Positions 56,202 through 64,000 of a DNA stretch of 64,000 bases are shown here, piece by piece. The first letter of the stretch is position 1. The number at the start of each line of letters is the position of its first letter. The DNA lies in the NCBI RefSeq assembly GCF_947242115.1, contig NC_074716.1:48382213-48446212 (forward strand). Reading direction: 5' to 3'. The notes below the pieces were generated by a model. It worked only from the letters and a program-made list of their open reading frames with translations. It ran no database searches and was not told the DNA's origin. Both the position numbers and the translations under genes were made by a program. This DNA comes from Biomphalaria glabrata (lineage: Eukaryota; Mollusca; Gastropoda; Planorbidae).

Positions 56202-59200
56202 TCATGTTTTGCTATATCTGGACTGGTTTATCTTTGCGACACTGTTGCCTTGATCTCTCTCCATTCTTCCTATGGTCGCCATTATGGCAGCAGATATCAG
56301 TGTAAGGGCTATCATATACAAGGAGCACCGAACTCGAAATTTGTCCATTGCTTTTTTCATTTGACCTTTGCTGAAAAAAAAAAAAGTAATAGGAAAATAT
56401 TGTGAAACATTACATTTTTCTCTTGTCTGATAGTTATGGAGTGTGGGTTTACATGTTTCTAATGTAACCATCAGTAAAACTAGAAAGATTCTTTAAAGGC
56501 TGAGTAGGCTCACAAGATCCTGATGTAACCAGGAGGAAGTCTGTGATAGTTGAGGTGATAAATAAAGGAGTGAACATTGTAAAAGTAAGAAGAAGAGCAG
56601 GAGATGAGTGACAGAAAGACTTTTATTTATAAGTATAAGTGAAGTGTTCAAGATAATAATTTAATCATTTGTGTTTCTACATACATTGACATAGATGTTA
56701 AATCAATATAAATTTGTAAAAAAGTTGTATTCAAGTTGTATTCAAGTTCTGCATTAAGAAATCAATTAACCTTCAAGCCTGTTACACACTATTTTATGAA
56801 AGCTAGCTTTTATAATATCATGTTTGTAAGTTTATGTTAACATTTGCTGCCAGAATCTTAACACCAATGAGCAATGGGTCCCATCAGCCATATAGGGTGG
56901 CTGCCTGGTCGTGTGGTTTGCGCGCTGGACTGTCGTTCTGATTTATCGATGGTCGAGGGTTCTAATCCTGCCCGCTCCCATCCCCTGTCGTCCTGCGGGA
57001 GGTTTGGACTAGGAAGTAAACTATCTTCAACTCTGAAGGAACATCCGAAACATCTAAAACATTTTACAAACAAACATATTGGTACATTTGCTATGGAAGA
57101 GTTCAATTAAACCAATTTAAGAGTTTTAATCGCCTTTGCTCCTGCCCTTTGTTCCAGAAAGTTATTCAACTAGATCAAAGACTTAAAGTTATCACATGAC
57201 AGTTTGCTATCCAGTATGACTATTTGCTGTATAAAATAAAAATTTTTACTTCCTTTCCTCAACTTATCTCCTCTGTTAACAGCTTATTAGATGATCCTGT
57301 TCCAAAATGATTATAAAACCAGAAAAAAAAACATCCGGAACCGATACAGCTTATCTTAATTAAAAGTTGCCAAGAAAGACAAGAAAACAACAAATAATCT
57401 GATCTCACAGAACCAGATCATGGGAAATCCCAAAGTTAAGGAGCCTTAAATCAAGCCTACTAAATAAGTGTCTATGCCCTTAACACCAACAGACTGACTG
57501 CTATTTGAAGACAATGAAAAAATGGGTAGTTAGTTGTTGCTTAAAATGCCCCAATTTAGTTCCCCTCGGACAGACCCTACTCAACACCCCAGCATAACCA
57601 ACACTCTGTACGGCAGTGGGATACAACTGAGAATAACAGGGTGGTACTTTGCCTTGGCACTGACTGCAAAAGAGCTAACAGCTCAGCAGCAAGAAGCTGG
57701 CTAGATGAAGAAGAACTAAAGGCTTAATCAGCATTGTAATTAATTATTGTATAGGCTTGAACACATCTCACATGAAAATCTTCTCATCATCACAAAGGGA
57801 GATTCAATGATTAGTAATAAGTAAACTTCTAGATGTACTGAAGGTAAAATGGGAGAGGAGCTGGCCCATTAAAAGAGAATATAAGCATACCAGACAGTTC
57901 CGTCATAGGATAAAACAATAGCTAAATATACATATGTCCTTGGTGACCCTTTAGTTTCATCAACTAGATGTTCAATGACATCCTTCACACTCTTCTCTTA
58001 TGTAGAGCAAAGAAAGCTAAGCAGGACCACCCAAGTGCCAAAATGGAAGTAGAAGGAACAGAAGGTTCAATGGTGACATAAATACCTACCTTACTCTATC
58101 CGGGACCTTATCTAGCGATGGATAAAACTTTTCCCATACCAACATCCTCTGCTGTAATGGTGTAGGCTTGTGAGTGGCTGCCCCTTCTGAAAAGAAAAAA
58201 AATAAATAAATGTAAGTGTTTGGAATCAGTAATTATCAGTCAAAGCCAGTGGCTAAGCGCTTGGCTTCTGAACCTGGAGTCCTGAGTTTGAATCTTGGTA
58301 AAGACTGGAATTTTGAAATTTGGGATTTTTAGAGGACTCCTGACTTTACCCAACACTAATGAGTACTTAACCCTTAAAGCGCGTTTGGTAGTTTAGCCTC
58401 TAAACATCAGAATTGTGTATGCACTCATTGTAAAACAGTTCAGCATTTTAAGGGTTAAGTTTAGTTGGGGAAAGTAAAGGTGGTTGGTCGTTGTGCTGTC
58501 CACATGACACCCTGCTCTTTAACCGCTGGCCATAGAAACTGATGATCTGAACATCATCTGCCCCATAGATCACAAGATCTGAAAAGTAAACTCTACTATT
58601 TACTTTTTTAAAGCCAGTACATCAGAAAAAGACTCATCAGTTTAAATCTTTTCATTTAGAAGTACAGCGAATAAGGATATTAGAGGATATATAAAAATTC
58701 TGCATTTTTAATACAATAAGAATATAAAAATATTTCAAAACTTAAAACCAAGGTTGTATATATTATATTTAATAGTAAAGCAATCTTATGCCAACGCCCA
58801 AATGTAGAAAGCCAATACATGTAGGCCAGGAAAATATATTTTTTCTCCTGGAGAATCTAGCATATTGACCATTAGCTGGGAAAATGAATTCAACAATCTT
58901 TTTATCATTTCAAATCCACTATAGTAAACAAAATGCCAGAATAATGATGACAGAAAAGTAGATGGGATCCTTCCTGCAAAGTGTTTCTATTTAGTGACAA
59001 TTCGAATCTGTTTACATTAACATACAGTCTTGGATATAACTTAAACATTTAATTATTTTATCTTTTACTGTCTTTCAATTCTTATTGCCTAATTCAATAC
59101 ACAAGGTTTATTTCCCCTTAGCACAGTGCGTTTTGTTTTTTTTTATAATCTATCTAAAACAAAATGAACAGGTTGATTTTGTTATATTGATTCATGTGTT

Positions 59201-61358
59201 GTAATTGACCATGAACCTGTATGCAAAACTTGATGATTATTAGATGAGAAGTTGAAAAATCAGTTGCAAATTCTAAACAACAATGCCAACATACAAGAAA
59301 GATACAGAGCAAGTTAATCTAAGCGTTGTCAAAAAAATTAGAAAAGATTTGATTTTTTATTGTGAATAATAATAATAATAACAATAATAAGGAATTATCT
59401 TATAGGATTATGAGTACAACAGTTTTCAAGTGACTATATGCAGACCTAGATCGACTATAATCCGTCTTTTCACTGTCATAGATTGAGATCATGGAATGAG
59501 CATCAGCCAAGTAACTTGGTTGCCTTGCGTTGCTATGACTTTGCCTTAACTGCCTCTCTCTCTCTTTTCCCCCACAACAACAAAAAAAAAAGGATGTGTA
59601 CATTCTCTTAGCCTACTCTTCATCCTTCATTTCAAGTGAAAGTGAAGAAATGAAGAAATTAATTGTAGATAAAATAAATGAGAAATGGACGAGCTCCCAT
59701 CCAAATCACAAGAAAGATGATGCTTACTATAAGCTATCCCGACAAGACCAACGTCTAATCTTTCGACTCAGGACCAGACACAACAGAATGCGACAACACA
59801 TGTTCCAGAAGCTCAAAATTGGAACCAGTGAAATCTGCCCATGTGGAGTATCACCAGAAAATGCCGACCACGTCCTCCAAAACTGCTCTCTCTACCAAGA
59901 GGCCCGTATAAGACATTGGCCCCAAATCACCCCAATAGAAAGAAAACTATATGGAGAGCTCCCTGATTTGGAAACCACTGCGCAGTTCATCTCATGTATT
60001 GGTCTAGTCATATGAACACTCCAACATAACAATGAGAGCGATGAAGAAGAAGTGAAAGTGACTTTAGAAAAATATTAAAACTTTCACCAAACACCTCTTT
60101 TTAGTGACAGTAAACAATATAAACTTTCAAATAGATGTTTCCTATTTATAAATACAAGCTAATTAGCATTAACATCTATAGAAAATATCCTAAAACATAT
60201 AAAAGCACTTTAAGCTGCTATTCAATATATATGTTCATCAGGTAAGGTTGAAAATATAAACTTTCATATAAAATCAAATGCTGAATCTTAACAAGCCATG
60301 TTTTCATCACAATAAAATAAGAAAAAATGATCCAGAAACTGCAAAAGTTTATACTTTATAAAGATACTATCAAAATATTATTCGAGGACTGCAGGTCTTA
60401 GTTGGGGTGTTTTTGATGTAGTGGATTGGATTTAGATCTAGATCTATGTCAAATGTTCCTTTCACATTTTTATTATGCCAAGACTATAAAAACAGAGTAT
60501 GAAAATAGTCGAAGACTTGGTTAAATGATTTAGAGACATTGTTTAAGGTCTTAGTGGCATATGAATCATTTTTAGATCTCCTGTAGTGTGGGGGGACATT
60601 AAACATACACTAGAAGTCACTACAGTCTCTGCTATGTTTCTAAGGAACATACCAAGTTTGATCAAGATTAGTCAAATGGTTTTGATTTATATGCATGACA
60701 TATAATGAAAAAAAATGATATATACTATATACATACTCCTTACATTCTACTATACTTCTTTATAATATATGTTAGATTTGTGACAATAATAAGGTGGGGT
60801 GTCCAACTTAGGTAGGCTTAAGTTTAAGGCTACTATGATCTAACATTTACATTTAGTTATTTTATAATTTAATTTGTTGGTGGTGTCCAATTATTAGACC
60901 CTAACTACAATGTCAAAATCCAAATATAATTATGGACTAATTAAAATACAGAATTATAATTTGATTTATAAGTCAGATCTAGATGTACTAGATTGACTAG
61001 ATCAGTAGATGTAGATATATTTATATAGTATACTAGTATAGACTTGATCTTAATTAGTTAATAATAATAGACTCAGAATACCATCACCAGTTCACCAGTC
61101 GGCAGTCTTACCATCAACAATAGGACTATAGTATCGTCGGCTTATGCTCTGTTGTTCTAAATGCTGACATCTTGACCCGCTTTCATCAGATATTTTCTGC
61201 AATGAGTTAAATCTTAATGTACATCCAGATTTAATTGACGATTGATAACTTCGAACAGTAACAGTTTGAGTGTTACATCCAGACTTCAATCGTGGTAATA
61301 TAAGTTGCCTTAAAATTTGCCGACTCTCAGCATATCTTGCTATCGAAAGACTATTCAT
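56202..61358 (-). CDS. FAM162: FAM162 (UPF0389) family mitochondrial membrane protein
   Basis: Three exons: 61112-61358, 58090-58186, 56202-56370; donors GTAAGA and GTAGGT, acceptors TTTTCAG and TTTTTTCAG; phases 1 and 2 agree; 170 residues plus stop. The human relative FAM162A has about 154 residues. The N-terminus (MNSLSIARYAESRQILRQLI) is basic and free of acid clusters, like a mitochondrial presequence. The family core follows: THKPTPLQQRMLVWEKFYPS, then KVPDRVSKGQM, matching the HKPTxxEKxMLVW…DIPxxVSxEM pattern of FAM162 proteins, then one membrane span (residues about 135-151, SLYMIALTLISAAIMATIG) after the conserved KxRVR motif. Family members sit in mitochondria and have been linked to hypoxia-induced cell death in mammals; that role is not shown here. 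An alternative donor four bases upstream (GTAAGG) would break the frame. Introns hold SINEs, LINE ends and a piggyBac-like MITE. Confidence 0.9.
56900..57085 (+). mobile_element. SINE family B copy, well preserved
   Basis: tRNA-like head GGCTGCCTGGTCGTGTGGTT TGCGCGCTGGACTGTCGTTC with box B GAGGGTTCTAATCCTG, then CCCGCTCCCATCCCCTGTCG and CTGCGGGAGGTTTGGACTAG, AACTCTGAAGGAACATCCGA, tail ACATTTTACAAAC. It differs from family A in head and body. Intronic in FAM162. Confidence 0.85.
57540..57725 (+). mobile_element. LINE 3' end fragment (family of 15030-15310)
   Basis: CAGACCCTACTCAACACCCC, AGCATAACCAACACTCTGTA and GCACTGACTGCAAAAGAGCT match the reverse complement of 15080-15220 (LLPLQPNITNTLYGS region), ending with a GAAGAAGAA-type tail. 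Frame not kept. Intronic in FAM162. Confidence 0.65.
58245..58612 (+). mobile_element. SINE family A copy carrying a mini-MITE
   Basis: Head CCAGTGGCTAAGCGCTTGGC, TTCTGAACC, box B GAGTTTGAATC, body up to ACACTAATGAGTACTTAA at 58370. The body resumes at 58455 with TTAAGTTTAGTTGGGGAAAG and finishes AGATCACAAGATCTGAAAAG. The break is the piggyBac-like insertion at 58371-58454. Intronic. Confidence 0.9.
58371..58454. mobile_element. piggyBac-like mini-MITE, 84 bp, inside a SINE
   Basis: TTAA duplicated at 58367-58370 and 58455-58458. Ends are CCCTTAAAGC and CATTTTAAGGG. The interior GTAGTTTAGCCTCTAAACAT and GTATGCACTCATTGTAAAAC is the reverse complement of the 34056-34149 copy. The uninterrupted SINE sequence on either side defines the insertion exactly. 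Confidence 0.9.
59625..60055 (+). mobile_element. LINE 3' end with zinc-knuckle-like C-terminus
   Basis: An open frame to 60015 encodes QRLIFRLRTRHNRMRQHMFQ, then ICPCGVSPENADHVLQNCSL and LYGELPDLETTAQFISCIGL, the RNase H-distal Cys-rich end of an I/Jockey-type LINE. The short 3' UTR ends in a GATGAAGAAGAAG tail. 5' truncated. Further copies lie at 30270 and 63825. Intronic in FAM162. Confidence 0.75.
60375..60715 (+). repeat. Interspersed repeat family U4, second copy
   Basis: GCAGGTCTTAGTTGGGGTGT near the start and CAAGTTTGATCAAGATTAGT, CAAATGGTTTTGATTTATAT near the end match 35385-35725. It has an extra middle part (AGTCGAAGACTTGGTTAAAT) also seen at 62460-62535. Confidence 0.6.
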
Positions 61359-62459
61359 GTCTAAGATGAAAAGAACATGCAGTCTTTTTATTTGAATCTA
61401 GCTCTAGATATAGTCTATAGTAGTAGATCTATACAGTATACTATTTACTATACCAATTTGTTTACTTAGCTAAAACTAACTAATAACAGGAAAGGACAAC
61501 TACGTGATTGCGTAGCGACCTTTGACCTCTTTATAGACGTAATGAGCCTACCTTGAACTTTGAAAGACATGACACTTACCTAGATATTCTCTATAGGTCT
61601 ATTCTCTAGTTGTGACAAATAGTTATAAAGACATTGCGCTTGTCTTCTATTCCAATTGCAGTGTTTCACATAACTATGCAAACGCATATTTTTCACATCT
61701 AACGCAGACAAAGCCGTTATTAATTAGTCCTCTGTTTTTTTTTTCAAGTTTTCTTTAAGACTTCTTGACCTGTCTATTATAGGCTATCTTTGGGTCTCAA
61801 ATGTGTGACCCGGCCCTGGCTTTCGTGAGTTAGCTGTCCGTCTCTTTCAGAGGCCACTTGCTGTCAGTTACTGTAATTACGTGGCCAGGGTGAGGTAATC
61901 TAGTAGCGCAGCCCTACTTTAAGCTCGCCAAAAAGAGAACGCATTTTGGCATGCGGACTTCCCCTAATCGGGATAAGTGGTCCGATCCAGAGCAGCTGTC
62001 GAATGGTTAAAGTGATGATAGATCAACAGGTCGCAACTAGATCTAGATCTAGAATTCGTCTTTGTCACTACAATCTTATCTTAGGCATATAGATAGGGGA
62101 AGGTGGGGTTAAATGTCACATATGCAATTTACAAGTTTTTAATAGAATTCATTGATTCCTGGCCAAATAGACGTAATTTTAAACGTAGCAGGGGTATTAG
62201 ATCCACTGCTTACATTAATTAATGGGATATTTCACGTTCATCTTTTTGAATACGCTCCAGAAAATGGCTTTATTTCTCTACTTAAAAAATGAACAACATT
62301 GTAGTTGTAGCTAACAGTGGCGTCATTAGAGCGGTCAGCTCAGGGTGTCACCACCGTCCCAAATTCCATTTTTTTTCGTTAATATATATATACTTAATAT
62401 ACTTATATATACTTAATAATTTCTAACATTAATTAATTGTTAAATATACGCAGATGGCA
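61359..62459. other. Upstream region of FAM162
   Basis: Likely 5' UTR and promoter side of the minus-strand FAM162 gene; no core promoter element is decisive. It contains AGATCT palindromes near 61390-61430 and 62038-62053. No other gene recognised. Confidence 0.45.
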
Positions 62460-62535
62460 AGAACTAGTCGAAGGCTTGGTTAAATGATTTAGAGACATTG
62501 TTTAAGGTCTTAGTGGGATATGAATCATGACTTTT
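62460..62535 (+). repeat. Repeat family U4, middle fragment
   Basis: AGTCGAAGGCTTGGTTAAAT GATTTAGAGACATTGTTTAA with GGTCTTAGTGGGATATGAAT is nearly identical to 60508-60572. Confidence 0.65.
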
Positions 62536-62736
62536 TAATTTTTAGTTTCTTCAAGAAAAATTGTGCTGCCTTTAGATGTCTTCTCAATCATTGTATATCT
62601 GTTTAAATTTCTTCTTTTGGAGAATCATCAAAATACGCGAATAATTTTGAAACTTATGTCTACAATACTTCGTCAGTTCTTAAAATAAAGACTTTTTAAT
62701 GTATCTGCTACATCAATGATTGCTTCTAATAAAAAA

Positions 62737-63009
62737 AAAAAGTAAAGTTCCCCTTTCAAACCTTGTGGTCTATAGAGTAGATGATGTAAAGGTCATCTGT
62801 TTCTGTGGCCTACGGTTAACGAGGGTGTCACGTGGCCAGCACAACGACTAACCGCCTTAACTTTTCCCCAAGTAACGTCAGGTACCCATTAAAGCTGGGT
62901 GGACTCAGAGTGGACCGTTCCCGAAATTAAAAATCCCAGTCTTCACCAGGATTCGAACCCAGTCCCCGGTTCGGAAGCCAAGCGCTTTACCTCTCAGCCA
63001 CCGCGCCTT
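62737..63009 (-). mobile_element. SINE family A, best-preserved minus-strand copy
   Basis: Complete, from an A-run and AGTTCCCCTTTCAAACCTTG through GTGTCACGTGGCCAGCACAA, GCTGGGTGGACTCAGAGTGG and CCAGTCTTCACCAGGATTCG to the head GGTTCGGAAGCCAAGCGCTT TACCTCTCAGCCACCGCGCC. On its own strand box A reads TGGCTGAGAGGTAAAGCGCT and box B GGGTTCGAATCC. Confidence 0.93.
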
Positions 63010-63059
63010 CATTGCTTCTAGTATGAAAAGAAAAAACGATCAATGCATAGAGATGCGCG

Positions 63060-63175
63060 GAGTCGGTTGGTCGTTGTGCCTGCCACGTGACACCCTCGTT
63101 AACCGTGGGCCACAGAAACAGATGAGCTTTACATCATCTGTTCCATAGACCGCAAGGTTTGAAAGGGGAACCTGC
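63060..63175 (+). mobile_element. SINE family A, 3' half, inverted to its neighbour
   Basis: GGTTGGTCGTTGTGCCTGCC, ACGTGACACCCTCGTTAACC, GTGGGCCACAGAAACAGATG and GCAAGGTTTGAAAGGGGAAC. It lies 50 bp from, and opposite to, the complete copy at 62737-63009. Confidence 0.85.
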
Positions 63176-63824
63176 TACTAAACAGTGAGTCCGACACTTT
63201 TTGATTTCTAGTCTGACATGTTGACCAAATAAATTAAGTGAATGTTATACACATGTGTTAAATAGTTTTTAATGTTTGCTTCTTAAAATTTTCTGTACTT
63301 CTGCATGATTCCAGACATTAAAGCTGCATTATCATATCCCTGAGCTCGACACACCAAACATTGAAGCTCACATGTTTCTAGACATTTTAAGGTATTAAGT
63401 TCATCTCATCAGCTTTTTTCTCCCGTCAAATAGTATAGCTTCTGAATCTGTGATTAGTGTCTGTTATGTAAGCTGTGCGGTCAAATGAAATACAAAGGTT
63501 CTTACAGTCATTCTGACTTAAACGTTGTTTCTAAAACGTCTATAAACTTTTCATAATAATAGATGCACTTTCAGTTATGGGTTTTTTTTACACTTCAATT
63601 ATATCAAGACATGTCGTTAATATGGTCACAAAGTGTCAATTATTCTGCTTTTAGTAAAACAATCTGTGCAATATATCCTTCCATCTTTTTACAGTCAACT
63701 TCTGACATTACATCATCGTCTTTAGTTATCTCGATTCAAACTTAGTTACGTTTCAAATCTGCGGAATTTACATTAATTGCATGTGAGATTCTTGTAACAT
63801 ATTATGCCTGAAGAATGTCGTCCT
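63176..63824. other. Intergenic stretch, nothing recognised
   Basis: AT-rich; no supported exon or repeat. The frame at 63563-63745 shows no family signature. Confidence 0.45.
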
Positions 63825-64000
63825 TTTTTCTTCTTCATCGTTCTCATTGTTATGTTGGAGTGTTCAGATGACTAGACCAATACACGAGATGAACTGCGCA
63901 GTGGTTTCCAAATCACGGAGCTCTCCATATAGTTTTCTTTCTATAGGGGTGTTTTGGGGCCAATGTCTTATACGGGCCTCTTGGTAAAGAGAGCAGTTTT
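63825..64000 (-). mobile_element. LINE 3' end, continues past the window
   Basis: Reverse complement of the 59880-60055 LINE end: TTCTTCTTCATCGTTCTCAT tail, ATGTTGGAGTGTTCA, GAACTGCGCAGTGGTTTCCA, CTCCATATAGTTTTCTTTCT and GGGCCTCTTGGTAAAGAGAG. Very similar to that copy, so the family was active fairly recently. It is cut by the window edge. Confidence 0.8.

Noticed and set aside
56900-57000. tRNA gene suggested by GGCTGCCTGGTCGTGTGG and GGTTCTAATCC
   Set aside because: It is followed by a family B SINE body shared with 49040-49240; no clean acceptor stem.
58090-58094. Alternative donor GTAAGG at the end of FAM162 exon 2
   Set aside because: It would put exon 3 out of frame and lose the conserved VS-K-M motif; the GTAGGT donor four bases downstream keeps the family sequence.
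62737-63009. tRNA gene suggested by good box A and box B
   Set aside because: The same head recurs in about twenty copies followed by a constant non-tRNA body, so it is a SINE.

Overview
The window looks like nuclear DNA of a mollusc, most probably a freshwater pulmonate snail related to Biomphalaria or Bulinus. This is inferred from the AT-rich base composition, spliced genes with GT-AG introns, dense short interspersed repeats, many TAGATCTAGATCT-like palindromic tracts, and proteins of animal families. No prokaryotic feature, rRNA, functional tRNA or CRISPR array is visible.

Three host genes can be reconstructed exon by exon, all on the minus strand. (1) 23148-34875: a nine-exon ankyrin-repeat protein of 557 residues with a weak SOCS-box-like segment and an acidic tail. 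(2) 44019-50559: an eight-exon type II Golgi glycosyltransferase of the beta-1,4-galactosyltransferase family, 346 residues. It has isoleucine at the position that sets donor choice, so a beta-1,4-GalNAc transferase is the better prediction. (3) 56202-61358: a three-exon FAM162 (UPF0389) mitochondrial membrane protein of 170 residues. A possible 5' exon with a short upstream reading frame lies at 53897-53998. In each gene all exon phases agree, which is the main support for the models. The genes share no obvious pathway.

The rest is mobile and repetitive DNA. 1-23 kb is gene-free. It holds an ATT microsatellite tract, a 44-bp and a 24-bp satellite-like array, several non-autonomous hAT-type elements, LINE 3' ends, a gag fossil, and a decayed hAT transposase (16.2-18.5 kb) with a 703-bp MITE inserted in it. 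18.7-63.2 kb carries about twenty copies of one tRNA-headed SINE family in both orientations, mostly in introns. Two of these copies have other elements inserted in them. Two or three minute piggyBac-like MITEs and an 837-bp element rich in TGCGTAA are also present. A recent Ty3/Gypsy element with near-identical LTRs and a 5-bp target duplication lies between genes 1 and 2 (36619-41073), and there are two likely solo LTRs.

No clearly new multi-gene system is present. The most useful leads are the predicted sugar-donor switch, the triplicated splice acceptor in the ankyrin gene, the TGCGTAA element family, and a GC-rich insert flanked by a 13-bp direct repeat.
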